Virus record (IMG/VR): IMGVR_UViG_3300023174_003901
Location: 124,001 to 188,000 of that record
Length of the DNA: 64,000 nucleotides
Origin: a virus
Direction: 5' to 3' (one strand)
Every line of letters begins with the position of its first letter. Within the stretch, counting starts at the first letter, position 1. The notes beneath the pieces are model-generated. The model worked only from the letters and a program-made list of their open reading frames with translations, did not search any database and was not told the origin of the DNA. Positions 25,549-33,376 of the stretch are shown piece by piece. The translations under genes were made by a program, and so were the position numbers.

Positions 25549-26586
25549 TTATTTTTTGCGACCTGCACAATGAGCACGTTGACTAAAACCTCGAGGATTG
25601 GCACAATTGATACTGCTCTTGTACTTTTGACTCCACTTTTCTTCTATGTAGTCTTCACTGACCGGAGTATCTGCGGCAGTCCATTCAAAATCACTGTCAC
25701 GCACTCCAAACTTTTTGCTGAGTTTGGCCAGTAGTGCATCCAGTACTGTTGCGGGCACATTCTTGGCCACCACACGCCGGCCACTACTGCGAGGATCAGG
25801 ACGATAGAATATGTCAATTCGTTTGGGATTAACATTGTGTGTTTCATCTACATTGTTGCTGTTCAATTGGTCTTCAATATCACTGCCAATTTCGTGTCCG
25901 GCCACACGCATGCCCAGTGTGCCCATGGTTCCAAGTTCTGTGGCGGCGGCCAGTCTTCCGCCCAAGGCCGCACCCAGTGCAGGTAAGAATTCATTCAGTT
26001 GTTCACCAATGGCTGTGTCCAACATTTTAACAACTGTGGCTGCCAGTTTAGGATTGGTTTGTGTTTTGGGATAAAGGCTCATTACCAAGGCTGTCTTGCG
26101 TTTGTCATTCAGTGTGGGCCAGGCAGTACGAATTTCTGTAGCCGACGTCATGCCAGGACCAAACTCCACAGTGGGCAAGTAAGTCATGTAAGCGTGTCGG
26201 TTCATGGGATAAAGAACGTCTTGTCCTGCCAGTGGTTGCAGATACGCTGGGTTGCCATCTTTTTTGATGCCACCTGCTTGTGGCGGCTTGTTGGCGTCTT
26301 TTTCTGAACGCACAAATATCAATTGTGTATCTTCGGGATTGTAATTTTTGGTAATTTCTTCAGCACGAAATGGTGATTTAACTTGATAAAAGTCTCCGGG
26401 CTTGACTCCAGCCAACTGGGCTAGTTTTTCTTTTATTTTAAAAGGAAACGGACGCTGACTTGTGTCATTGGTGGCAGCCACTTTGATATCGGCACCAGGA
26501 AACGCTTCTTGTGCAGATTGATAAAGTGCGTGGTGTCCGGCGTGAAAAGGATGAAATCCGCCAGGCATGATAACCAATTGTTTCAT
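25549..26586 (-). CDS. Cytidylyltransferase-like nucleotidyltransferase with phage C-terminal module
   Basis: A 345-residue protein starting MKQLVIMPGGFHPFHAGHHALY, with the nucleotidylyltransferase HAGH at 15-18. A second motif, SATEIR near residue 148 (GPGMTSATEIRTAW), corresponds to the family's ISxTxxR. A middle Ala/Gly-rich segment follows, then FYRPDPRSSGRRVVAKNVP. The C-terminal WSQKYKSSINCANPRGFSQRAHCAGRKK is a module that I recall from several phage proteins and is probably zinc- or DNA-binding. The longer frame (12 more residues) is rejected because a late box lies inside it. Confidence 0.75.
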   Translation of the reverse strand: MKQLVIMPGGFHPFHAGHHALYQSAQEAFPGADIKVAATNDTSQRPFPFKIKEKLAQLAGVKPGDFYQVKSPFRAEEITKNYNPEDTQLIFVRSEKDANKPPQAGGIKKDGNPAYLQPLAGQDVLYPMNRHAYMTYLPTVEFGPGMTSATEIRTAWPTLNDKRKTALVMSLYPKTQTNPKLAATVVKMLDTAIGEQLNEFLPALGAALGGRLAAATELGTMGTLGMRVAGHEIGSDIEDQLNSNNVDETHNVNPKRIDIFYRPDPRSSGRRVVAKNVPATVLDALLAKLSKKFGVRDSDFEWTAADTPVSEDYIEEKWSQKYKSSINCANPRGFSQRAHCAGRKK

Positions 26587-26591
26587 ACCTG

Positions 26592-26599
26592 TATTTAGC
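26592..26599 (-). promoter_or_regulatory. Late-promoter-like box GCTAAATA
   Basis: Minus-strand CGCTAAATACAGGT immediately before the ATG at 26586; the AGG in the same stretch is the only Shine-Dalgarno sequence. The same GCTAAATACAG string occurs before the fibre gene at 63808-63815. Confidence 0.5.
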
Positions 26600-26600
26600 G

Positions 26601-27035
26601 TTACATGTTTTCCAAAAGCCACAAGTACACAGGCGTGGCAAATTCTAACTCAATTGTGCCATTGCAACCCATATCGCCAAAGAATTGATCTTGGATTTCG
26701 GGACCTGTACCATTGAGATTGTGTCGATAAACAGCATGGTCATGAACAATTTGTGTACAATCAATTTCGTCAAACAAAATTTCAGTCACGCTTAATAATG
26801 AATCAGACACAATGTTGCCTTGATCATCAACTTGGGTATGTTCAGGTAGTTTGTTTTTTAGTGTGATACGCAATGAGTGCTTGCCATCGTCATCACTGAA
26901 TTCATGCGCAACAACTGTAGGATCGTTCACGTGATCCTGATCAAACACACAGGTATTGTCAATCCACACTTCACAACCCAGTGACATGGCAGTATTACTA
27001 GGGGCCACAACACAGGAAAATTTTACAGTATTCAT
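26601..27035 (-). CDS. Beta-rich phage protein, 144 aa
   Basis: Soluble, acidic protein with repeated strands (FSCVVAPSNTAMSLGCEVWID, HSLRITLKNKLPE) and a C-terminal GTIELEFATPVYLWLLENM. The Ig-like strand order and its position beside other small virion-type genes suggest a tail or head accessory. I recall similar C-termini in cyanophage proteins; the function is unknown. It is preceded closely by 27039-27416. Confidence 0.65.
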   Translation of the reverse strand: MNTVKFSCVVAPSNTAMSLGCEVWIDNTCVFDQDHVNDPTVVAHEFSDDDGKHSLRITLKNKLPEHTQVDDQGNIVSDSLLSVTEILFDEIDCTQIVHDHAVYRHNLNGTGPEIQDQFFGDMGCNGTIELEFATPVYLWLLENM

Positions 27036-27038
27036 AGT

Positions 27039-27416
27039 TTAATAGGTTGCTGAAACTAGTTCAATTGTGCCATCGGTGAAATTTGTGATCACAGCACGTA
27101 GCCAAGTAAAATTGCCCAGCACACTGTCGTAGTGTACATCAGTGATTGTGGTAGAATCTGCTGTGCTGCCGTCGCCGTAACTGGTCACATCAAACCACTG
27201 AACTGTGGCAGGATCTTGGTCCAAGGTGGCTTGTATAGTTACATCACCTTGTACCCCGAGAAAACGCCACTGGATTGTTTGCACACCACCACGCCCGCGA
27301 TAGTAATTGGCTGCCTTTTGTGGGTCACCAATAAAGTCCTCACTGGATCCATCATAGTTGCCCGAAGGCACACCATGCGTGGTTGAAGCCAACAGGGTCA
27401 CAGTGGTTGTGGCCAT
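27039..27416 (-). CDS. Small virion-type protein, 125 aa
   Basis: Starts MATTTVTLLASTTHGVPSG; strands around VQTIQWRFLGVQGDVTIQATLDQ and NFTWLRAVITNFTDGTIELVSATY give a jelly-roll-like look typical of short structural proteins. No catalytic motif. The start codon overlaps the stop of the 54-residue gene upstream (TAATG), so the pair is coupled. Confidence 0.65.
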   Translation of the reverse strand: MATTTVTLLASTTHGVPSGNYDGSSEDFIGDPQKAANYYRGRGGVQTIQWRFLGVQGDVTIQATLDQDPATVQWFDVTSYGDGSTADSTTITDVHYDSVLGNFTWLRAVITNFTDGTIELVSATY

Positions 27417-27580
27417 TATGCTCGTTCAACTTCCACAATGATACCTGCACCTGTCAGTTCTTCCACAACTGCTTGTAGGGCTGTTACTGTGTCGTCGCTG
27501 ACAATTTCAGTGCCTGCATCCAAATCTTTGACCAATTTTGATAGTTTGATCACAACTATTTCTTCGATGATTTTTGCCAT
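27416..27580 (-). CDS. Short helical protein, 54 aa
   Basis: A short gene. It encodes MAKIIEEIVVIKLSKLVKD..., with SDDTVTALQAVVEELTGAGIIVEVERA at the end. Its frame is closed, it is tightly coupled to 27039-27416, and it lies just after a late-promoter box. There is no clear Shine-Dalgarno sequence. Function unknown; possibly a small structural or regulatory protein. Confidence 0.6.
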   Translation of the reverse strand: MAKIIEEIVVIKLSKLVKDLDAGTEIVSDDTVTALQAVVEELTGAGIIVEVERA

Positions 27581-27587
27581 AGTACAC

Positions 27588-27595
27588 TATTTAGC
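27588..27595 (-). promoter_or_regulatory. Late-promoter-like box GCTAAATA
   Basis: Minus-strand GGCTAAATAGTG, 7 bases before the 54-residue gene. Fits the NNTAAATA series seen before other late-type genes in the window. Confidence 0.45.
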
Positions 27596-28235
27596 CGCGG
27601 GCCACAATGGGCAGGGTCTTTTTTACAATGCCCGGAACTGCCATGTTAATCAGAAAATCTGCTTGGGGCTCGTTGTGGTCCACAAAATAGTTGCCCATGA
27701 GCCACATGCGTCGGCCTTCTACTAGCATTTGAAATCCTGGACTCAGTCTAAATTGATCTGGTCTAGCCTGAAAGTACCCACGAAGATTTTGAAGTTCGTG
27801 GTCTCTCAGCCAACGTTCTCGAAAGAATGTTCTGTAACTGTGTCGGGGATTCTTTAGAGTGACCGCATCGGGCTGTAAACTCACACTGACCTGGGTGCAA
27901 TTAGTAACCACTAGTCCACCAACACCATTGAGATTCTTAAAATCCGCAGGATGGTTGGTGTAAAGATACATGGCATGTGTGCTGACTGTGCGTTTGAAAG
28001 GATTCGGACGACACAGCAAGTAGTCACACACACCAATCAAATCATGCTGTTCTTCTTCGGTTATTTTTTGTCGAAAATTCCCTGACGGCGGCCATGCATT
28101 GCGATAATGTATAGATTTTAAAGCCTTGATAGGATCCAAAACTCTCAGCACATTAACGTTCTTTAAGAAAAAAGAGATGCAGTAATGATACTGTCCAAAG
28201 AACAGTTGATTGCGTTCAATCGGCTTAAACTTCAT
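27591..28235 (-). CDS. Unknown phage protein, 214 aa
   Basis: Start MKFKPIERNQLFFGQYHYC, overlapping the clp stop by 11 bases; a longer frame would add MMALSGLP. It is a basic, aromatic-rich soluble protein (HYRNAWPPSGNFRQK, LRGYFQARPDQFRLSP). I see no enzyme signature. Its coupling to the ClpA-like gene may be only an operon accident. Not recognised. Confidence 0.62.
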   Translation of the reverse strand: MKFKPIERNQLFFGQYHYCISFFLKNVNVLRVLDPIKALKSIHYRNAWPPSGNFRQKITEEEQHDLIGVCDYLLCRPNPFKRTVSTHAMYLYTNHPADFKNLNGVGGLVVTNCTQVSVSLQPDAVTLKNPRHSYRTFFRERWLRDHELQNLRGYFQARPDQFRLSPGFQMLVEGRRMWLMGNYFVDHNEPQADFLINMAVPGIVKKTLPIVARG

Positions 28236-30492
28236 TGGCAATCCTGATAATGCCATCATCTCCTACTATAGTATCCGCTCTGGGCGTGATATCAAAATGC
28301 ACAGCGTCATCTGCCATGGTAGCCATGATATCACAATCGCTCAGGCGCTCAAACAAGATCTTCTTGGATAGCGGTACACGAATAAGTTCGTCAATTTTAC
28401 GACTGAGTGGTCTCGCACCCATCTTCGAATCATAGCCCTTGAGAGCAAGCATGTCAACGACTGATTCGGAAAGATTGAGACGTATACCTTTTGTATGCAA
28501 ACTTGTCTTGAGTTCGTCCACAAACTTGACCACAACTTTCTTGATGGCCAAGGTGTCCAGTTTGACAAACTTGCAGATTTGATCGATACGATTACGTAGT
28601 TCGGGTTTAAAAAAGTTCTTAAGTGCTTTATCATCTTCGCCTGTCTTTTCAAAACTACCAAATCCAATGTTGTTGGCTTCTGAATCCTGTGAGCCCAAGT
28701 TTGATGTCATAATAATGATACAGTTCTTGACATCTACCCGCTTGCCATTGCTTGAAGTAATGTGTCCTTCGTCCAGCATCTGTAGCAGAATGTTTGAAAC
28801 ATCTTGGTGTGCTTTTTCAATTTCGTCAAACAAGATCACAGCAAAAGGATTCTTGCTGATATCTGAAATCAGTTTACCACCACCAATATTGCCATCTTCA
28901 AAGCCCACATAGCCCGGAGGAGCACCAATTAAACTTGATACTGTATGACGCTCTTGATACTCACTCATGTCGTACTTGAGCAGGTGCATGTCTAAGTTTG
29001 CGGCCAGTAGTTTGGCCAATTCTGTTTTACCTGTACCTGTTGGGCCCAGGAACAAGAAACTGGCCATCGGACGATTAGGGTTGCCAATGCCCGAGAAGTT
29101 GATGTACACACGCTCTAGTACAGAGTCTACTGCGCCATCCTGTCCATACAGTTTCTGCTTGATGTTTGATTCAAGATCCACAATCTTGGCAGAACGTTCG
29201 TTCTGCAAGCGATCCACAGGTATACTGGTCACCCGGGCCACTTGTGCCATGATCAAATCTTGGGTCACAGTGAGTTGGCCCTGATCTTTCACACGCTCTC
29301 GAGCACAGGCCGCATCCAACAAGTCAATTGATTTGTCAGGGTTCTTCTTGTCGTGTATGTAACGTCCACTCAGTTCCACTGCGGCGGTCATAGCCTCCGT
29401 GTCAATCAGCACATTATGAAACGTCTCGAGCCTGGGAGATAAACCAATAAGAATTTTCTCTGTGGTGTCACGATCTGGCTCATCGATTGCCAAGCGGTAG
29501 AATCGACGCATAAGCGCCCGATCCTTTTCAAAACTCTCATAGTATTCTTCCCATGTGGTTGACGCTACAACTTTTAAACTGCCCCGGGTGATAGCCGGCT
29601 TTAACATGTTGGCAAAGTCCAAGGCGCCATTTGACCCTGCTCCAGCACCTTGCATGGTGTGTGCTTCGTCAATGAACAAGATACACTTCTTCTTGCTTTC
29701 TAAAGCCTGGATCACCATCTTGAACTTTTCTTCAAACTCGCCGCGGTACTTGCTTCCTGCCAACAGTGACCCGATCTCCAATGACCACACTTCGTGATCC
29801 TTCAAGAATTCAGGCACACGTCCGGCTGAGATTTCTTGTGCTAGGCCTTCCACGATACAAGTTTTGCCCACACCAGGATCGCCCACCATGAGCACATTGG
29901 CCTTGAAGCGTCGAGCCAGCACAGCAATCATTTCTTCCAGTTCAGTAGCACGACCAATCAAGGGTTCCAGTCGATCTTTCTGTGCCATAGCAGTAAGACT
30001 CACACAATGCTCGTCCAGCACTTCGGTGGCCTGACGATCGCTCATACGGTTGGCTTCTCCTTGAGCATAGTTAACTTGCCAGAACTCCACAAACTCCTGT
30101 TTGGTCACTCCGTACTTGAGCAAGAAGTAGTGTGAATGACTGTTGCCTTCGCCCATGAGCGCAAGATACAGGTCCACAGTAGTAACTGATCTCCGTCCGG
30201 TAAACAGCACCTGTGTCAAGGCACGATTAAATGTGCGTTCCAGGGCTGTGGTTTTCCTGGGCGTGATATCTGGGTCAGTTGACACTAGACTTTGACAACT
30301 GTCTAAGTAAGCACACAGTTCGGTTTCGAACATGGCCACATCTGTGCCAAATTTAGTTAGGCAGCGACGAAATGGTTCGTGTCTAATAAGGCTCAGTAAC
30401 ACATGTTCAGTCAACACATATTCGTGTTGCCAGGTGCGGGCAATTTTGACCGCGTTTTCGATAATACTTTCAATTTCTGGGTTGTGTTGCAT
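28225..30492 (-). CDS. ClpA-like AAA+ unfoldase
   Basis: A 755-residue protein, close to E. coli ClpA (758). The start MQHNPEIES is preferred: AGGA lies 9 bases upstream and the longer frames start at or before the promoter. It has an N-domain (about 1-140), D1 Walker A GDPGVGKT (204-211) with IDEAH (274-278), D2 Walker A GPTGTGKT (483-490) with DEIE (556-559), and a C-terminal arginine region ELRNRID. There is no ClpB-type middle domain. IGF (609-611) sits where ClpA has the IGL loop that docks on ClpP, so it may hijack host ClpP. It is followed upstream by a DnaJ-like gene. Confidence 0.9.
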   Translation of the reverse strand: MQHNPEIESIIENAVKIARTWQHEYVLTEHVLLSLIRHEPFRRCLTKFGTDVAMFETELCAYLDSCQSLVSTDPDITPRKTTALERTFNRALTQVLFTGRRSVTTVDLYLALMGEGNSHSHYFLLKYGVTKQEFVEFWQVNYAQGEANRMSDRQATEVLDEHCVSLTAMAQKDRLEPLIGRATELEEMIAVLARRFKANVLMVGDPGVGKTCIVEGLAQEISAGRVPEFLKDHEVWSLEIGSLLAGSKYRGEFEEKFKMVIQALESKKKCILFIDEAHTMQGAGAGSNGALDFANMLKPAITRGSLKVVASTTWEEYYESFEKDRALMRRFYRLAIDEPDRDTTEKILIGLSPRLETFHNVLIDTEAMTAAVELSGRYIHDKKNPDKSIDLLDAACARERVKDQGQLTVTQDLIMAQVARVTSIPVDRLQNERSAKIVDLESNIKQKLYGQDGAVDSVLERVYINFSGIGNPNRPMASFLFLGPTGTGKTELAKLLAANLDMHLLKYDMSEYQERHTVSSLIGAPPGYVGFEDGNIGGGKLISDISKNPFAVILFDEIEKAHQDVSNILLQMLDEGHITSSNGKRVDVKNCIIIMTSNLGSQDSEANNIGFGSFEKTGEDDKALKNFFKPELRNRIDQICKFVKLDTLAIKKVVVKFVDELKTSLHTKGIRLNLSESVVDMLALKGYDSKMGARPLSRKIDELIRVPLSKKILFERLSDCDIMATMADDAVHFDITPRADTIVGDDGIIRIANEV

Positions 30493-30526
30493 GTGATTGT
30501 GTCCTGAAGAGGTTGTCATACAATTG

Positions 30527-30555
30527 ATTATACATGAATAGGGCTGGGCAAGCAA
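30527..30555 (-). promoter_or_regulatory. Sigma-70-type promoter for clpA-like gene
   Basis: Minus-strand TTGCTT (30550-30555), 17-base spacer, TATAAT (30527-30532). The expected start of RNA is about 28 bases before the chosen ATG at 30492. Same hexamers and spacing as at 12951-12979. Confidence 0.7.
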
Positions 30556-30573
30556 CCTTTATGGCTCAATTAC

Positions 30574-31365
30574 TTAGCCACCAATTTCTTGTTTGATAGC
30601 AGCCATTAATTCTGGAGAAACTGTGGCGGGCATGGTGGCTTGTAGTCGAACCAACATGTCTCCGCGTGTGCCTGAACGATCCGGTAAACCTCGACCCTTG
30701 GCACGTAGTAGTGTTCCGGGTGCAGTATTGAGAGGAACTGTCAGAGCCAAATGGTTGCCCAGAATGTCTGTGACTGCAACGTCACCTCCGGCGACCAGAC
30801 ACCAAAATGAGACAGGTGCTTCAGTTATCAAAGTGGCACCGTTGCGTTGCCAGCGTGGGTTAGGGTGGATTCGGTAAGTGATCACCAGGTCCTGACCACC
30901 CGGAGCAAGATTGTCGTATTTCACATGATCACCATCTTCGATGCCATTGGGAATGTTTACTTGTACATTGTGTGCGCCTGTATGTGTGCCCATGCTCACA
31001 GTTCTAGGTCCAGGGTAGGCCACATCCTGTAAGGTGATCCAAAGAGTCATTCTTGAGTGTTGAGCACGTGGTGGGTGCTGTTGTTGAAACTTGGCGCCAA
31101 ACATGTCAAATATGGTATTGAAATCAAAGTTGGCATTGAAGTTTGGTCCGCCGCCGAACCCGCCGAACTGTGGTTGTGGTGAGTCATACTGTGACCGTTT
31201 GGCCACATCGCCTAACACATCATAGGCGGCTTGTATTTCTTGAAACTTTTGAGTATCACCACCCTTGTCTGGATGATTTTTACTGGCTAGTTTGCGAAAA
31301 GCCCGTTTGATTTCGTCAGCAGTGGCAGTTCGAGCAACACCTAGCGTTGCATAGTGATCGGGCAT
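30574..31365 (-). CDS. DnaJ/CbpA-like co-chaperone without zinc finger
   Basis: A 263-residue protein. It has a J-domain (about 4-65) with HPD in KNHPDKGGD, a Gly/Phe-rich linker (QFGGFGGGPNFNANFDF), and two C-terminal substrate-binding barrels (GTHTGAHNVQVNIPNGIEDGDHVKY; LTVPLNTAPGTLLRAKGRGLPDRSG). The cysteine-rich domain of DnaJ is absent, as in CbpA. It is encoded just upstream of the ClpA-like gene, so a phage disaggregation or remodelling pair is likely. Its start lies under a promoter/stem-loop (31370-31415). Confidence 0.9.
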   Translation of the reverse strand: MPDHYATLGVARTATADEIKRAFRKLASKNHPDKGGDTQKFQEIQAAYDVLGDVAKRSQYDSPQPQFGGFGGGPNFNANFDFNTIFDMFGAKFQQQHPPRAQHSRMTLWITLQDVAYPGPRTVSMGTHTGAHNVQVNIPNGIEDGDHVKYDNLAPGGQDLVITYRIHPNPRWQRNGATLITEAPVSFWCLVAGGDVAVTDILGNHLALTVPLNTAPGTLLRAKGRGLPDRSGTRGDMLVRLQATMPATVSPELMAAIKQEIGG

Positions 31366-31369
31366 GAAA

Positions 31370-31400
31370 AAGTCCTGTATGTTTTAATTATACAGGACTT
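31370..31400 (-). promoter_or_regulatory. Perfect 11-base inverted repeat over the dnaJ-like RBS
   Basis: On the minus strand AAGTCCTGTAT (31390-31400), a 9-base loop and ATACAGGACTT (31370-31380), followed by a T run. The AGGA ribosome binding site (31373-31376) lies in the downstream arm. RNA read through from upstream would fold and hide it, or terminate at the T run; RNA started at the embedded TATAAT would lack the upstream arm. Confidence 0.65.
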
Positions 31401-31415
31401 AGAGGGTAGTGTCTA
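31387..31415 (-). promoter_or_regulatory. Promoter for the dnaJ-like gene
   Basis: Minus-strand TAGACA (31410-31415), 17-base spacer, TATAAT (31387-31392). The -35 overlaps the stop region of the upstream periplasmic-protein gene and the -10 lies in the inverted repeat. The start point is expected near 31380, at the beginning of the downstream arm. Confidence 0.65.
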
Positions 31416-31649
31416 TTATTTCTTTTCGACTTCGAGTTTCTTGTGTTGCTTGACGTCTTTACACGTTTGTTTAACAACACCTTTGGCATCCTTTACAGGC
31501 TGGCCATCTTTGACAACGTCAACACAGACCCGCTTGGTTTCTTTTTGTGCTTTGGCTGCTTCTGCCTTGGCTACGTCTGCTGAGTGTGAGTCAGCGGCCA
31601 ATGCCGGGACACAAAACATTAATCCTGCTACAAATATAATATTTTTCAT
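31416..31649 (-). CDS. Small exported protein, 77 aa
   Basis: Has a clear signal peptide, MKNIIFVAGLMFCVPALAA, with cleavage likely after ALA. A Lys/Ala-rich mature part follows, with two cysteines (RVCVDVV, KQTCKDV) and the repeated half VVKDGQPVKDAKGVVKQTCKDVK. It is probably periplasmic. It lies at the start of the lysis region, but no lysis function is visible. A signal-peptide protein of this kind is also consistent with a gene of host origin. Confidence 0.72.
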   Translation of the reverse strand: MKNIIFVAGLMFCVPALAADSHSADVAKAEAAKAQKETKRVCVDVVKDGQPVKDAKGVVKQTCKDVKQHKKLEVEKK

Positions 31650-31650
31650 T

Positions 31651-31980
31651 TTACTTTCCTACCTTTTGATTAAGTTGTCTCAACTTCTCTTCGTGGATAG
31701 ATATATGTTCTCTATTCTGTTGGATAGAATCACGGTTCTTTTGAATTTCGGCTGTTAAGTCTTGGCGTAGTTTTTCACGAGCAAGTTCGCTACTTGTATT
31801 AGATGCTTGTTTGTTATCGCTTGTGACTACTAAACTTACTTTGCTTTCCAACACTGTTATCTGATGATTTAGCGTTGATACTGCATTTAGCAGGTAACCC
31901 ACACCTGCTATGATAAGTGGTAATAGAGCAAACAACATTTTCTCTATAAACACACCTTTTGCTGATTCTTCTTGAGCCAT
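31651..31980 (-). CDS. Single-TM coiled-coil protein, lysis-region
   Basis: A 109-residue protein: a short N-terminus, one transmembrane helix (about 14-34, LFALLPLIIAGVGYLLNAVS), then a long heptad region (LNHQITVLESKVSLVV ... RDSIQQNREHISIHEEKLRQLNQ). The topology is like XhlA/hemolysin-type or spanin-like phage proteins that assist holins. It is adjacent to the predicted three-TM holin. Confidence 0.68.
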   Translation of the reverse strand: MAQEESAKGVFIEKMLFALLPLIIAGVGYLLNAVSTLNHQITVLESKVSLVVTSDNKQASNTSSELAREKLRQDLTAEIQKNRDSIQQNREHISIHEEKLRQLNQKVGK

Positions 31981-32000
31981 TTTGTTTTCCTTTATAGTTA

Positions 32001-32552
32001 TTATCGTTCTGGGAATGGTGGTATCACAGGGGCGGGTTTCCCACCAAATCCTGTAGTGACTTCAGCCGCTGGCGCTCCAAATCCTGCACTGCTACTAGGC
32101 CCTGCTGAAGGTGCGCTTCCAAAGCCGCTTCCCACGCCCAGGGGTTGTGATCCCCATGAGTTAGTGACTGGTGCGCCAACTGCGGCGGGTGCGCTGGGTT
32201 GAGGAACTGCTGCCGGGGGTGCGTAGGTTGTTCCTCCGCTGACTGGTATGGATAATCCGCCATTGTTAGCCCCTCCTAGTTTTTCTTGTGTACGACCGTA
32301 GGCTGCAATACCCAGCACAGCACCCATGGCAATGTGATACAGGCCTGCACCTTGTAAGGTGATGGGTTGCCATTGCACGTTGACTTGACCTTTTGAAATG
32401 GCCTGTAGCACTGACCACAGCACAGGAAATATCACAAAGTCTGCAATACAGGTCAGCATGTAACTCCAGCCCATCATGGGACGCCATTTTGAGTTCATCC
32501 AGTCTTCTTTTTTCTTTTCTGATTCCGACATCGGTTTTTGTTCTTCTGCCAT
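32001..32552 (-). CDS. Probable holin (3TM type) with Pro/Gly-rich tail
   Basis: A 183-residue protein. WMNSKWRPMMGWSYMLTCIADFVIFP (about 18-43) matches the KWRPxxGW start of 3TM phage holins, followed by hydrophobic segments to about 98 (LYHIAMGAVLGIAAYGRTQEKL). The last 80 residues are low-complexity Pro/Gly/Ser/Ala, presumably cytoplasmic. It lies close to the endolysin and spanin-like genes. A late box precedes it at 32569-32576. Confidence 0.75.
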   Translation of the reverse strand: MAEEQKPMSESEKKKEDWMNSKWRPMMGWSYMLTCIADFVIFPVLWSVLQAISKGQVNVQWQPITLQGAGLYHIAMGAVLGIAAYGRTQEKLGGANNGGLSIPVSGGTTYAPPAAVPQPSAPAAVGAPVTNSWGSQPLGVGSGFGSAPSAGPSSSAGFGAPAAEVTTGFGGKPAPVIPPFPER

Positions 32553-32568
32553 GTCTGCCCCTTTTGAA

Positions 32569-32576
32569 TATTTATT
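32569..32576 (-). promoter_or_regulatory. Late-promoter-like box AATAAATA
   Basis: Minus-strand ATAATAAATATTC, 16 bases before the holin start and upstream of AAAAGGGG. Differs from T4 TATAAATA at the first base only. Confidence 0.5.
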
Positions 32577-32581
32577 ATGAT

Positions 32582-33355
32582 TTACGGATGTAGTGTGCTG
32601 TAAATTACACCACTATTGGTCATGGTAAAGTTGTTGTTGCTAGAATCAGCCAGGTACGTGCCGGCGGAATTCACTTGTAGCAACAATGAAGTGTTGGCTA
32701 TGTTGGGCAATGGCGCTGACGGAGCAGTGAATCCTGAAGTGTACAGGGCCGACTTGGTCACACGCACACTGCTCATGTAGCCATTAAAATATCTGCCAGC
32801 GGAACTGGATCCCAGTGTCAATTGATCAGTCACTTGTGATGAACCCACATTTGTAGTAATGATATTGGCGCCTGACGCTTGATTTGTTTGCAAGGTACCA
32901 TTCACAAACAAGTAAACGTTGGGTCCATTTATGGTCATGGCCACATAGTACCAGACGCCTTCAGACAGTTGTGTTGTGGTTGCCACTAATTTGTTATATG
33001 AACCATTGTATATAAACAGTTGCAAATAACCATTGCTCTGCACATTCCATCCCCAAGGAGTGGTGGCCAGGTCTGCTGAGTAATTGCCTATGATCCAACT
33101 TTCTTCGCCGGTTTGACCGGTCTTGGTTCCATTGAATGAAGTGATGTTGATAAATGCTTCCAGCGTGAATACACTTGAAGTGGTCAATTGCCCGCCGGTC
33201 AGCAGATTGATGTTGGTAGAACCTGGGCTACTGACGGGTGTCTGTAGATACGCGGCAGCCGGAGTAAAATTCATACTGCCGGTGGCAACAGGTCCGCCAC
33301 TTATTGAGATGCCTGTTCCAATATTGATTCCGCTGCCGATACTAATTCCCATCAT
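32582..33355 (-). CDS. LamG-like adhesin with GIxIGxG N-terminus (copy 1)
   Basis: A 257-residue protein. The N-terminus GISIGSGINIGTGISISGG is a six-residue strand repeat, followed by a concanavalin A/LamG-like jelly roll: FTLEAFINI, GVWYYVAMTINGPNVYLFVNGTLQ, GRYFNGYMSSVRVTKSALYTSGFTAP. These motifs match the LamG_3-type core that binds glycans. It is one of three tandem paralogue-like genes (next at 33375 and 34104) and is probably a tail-tip or fibre receptor-binding part. An alternative start is one codon downstream. Confidence 0.8.
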   Translation of the reverse strand: MMGISIGSGINIGTGISISGGPVATGSMNFTPAAAYLQTPVSSPGSTNINLLTGGQLTTSSVFTLEAFINITSFNGTKTGQTGEESWIIGNYSADLATTPWGWNVQSNGYLQLFIYNGSYNKLVATTTQLSEGVWYYVAMTINGPNVYLFVNGTLQTNQASGANIITTNVGSSQVTDQLTLGSSSAGRYFNGYMSSVRVTKSALYTSGFTAPSAPLPNIANTSLLLQVNSAGTYLADSSNNNFTMTNSGVIYSTLHP

Positions 33356-33368
33356 GTGCTCCTTCTAA

Positions 33369-33376
33369 TATTTATT
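33369..33376 (-). promoter_or_regulatory. Late-promoter-like box AATAAATA
   Basis: Minus-strand TAATAAATATTAGAAGGAG, overlapping the stop of the upstream adhesin gene and 13 bases before the start at 33355. Confidence 0.5.

Noticed and set aside
28225-30492. ClpB-type disaggregase
   Set aside because: The long middle coiled-coil domain is absent and an IGF loop of ClpP-binding type is present.
31370-31400. Simple Rho-independent terminator only
   Set aside because: The T run is short and the ribosome binding site and a good promoter lie in the same repeat, so regulation fits better; some termination is still possible.
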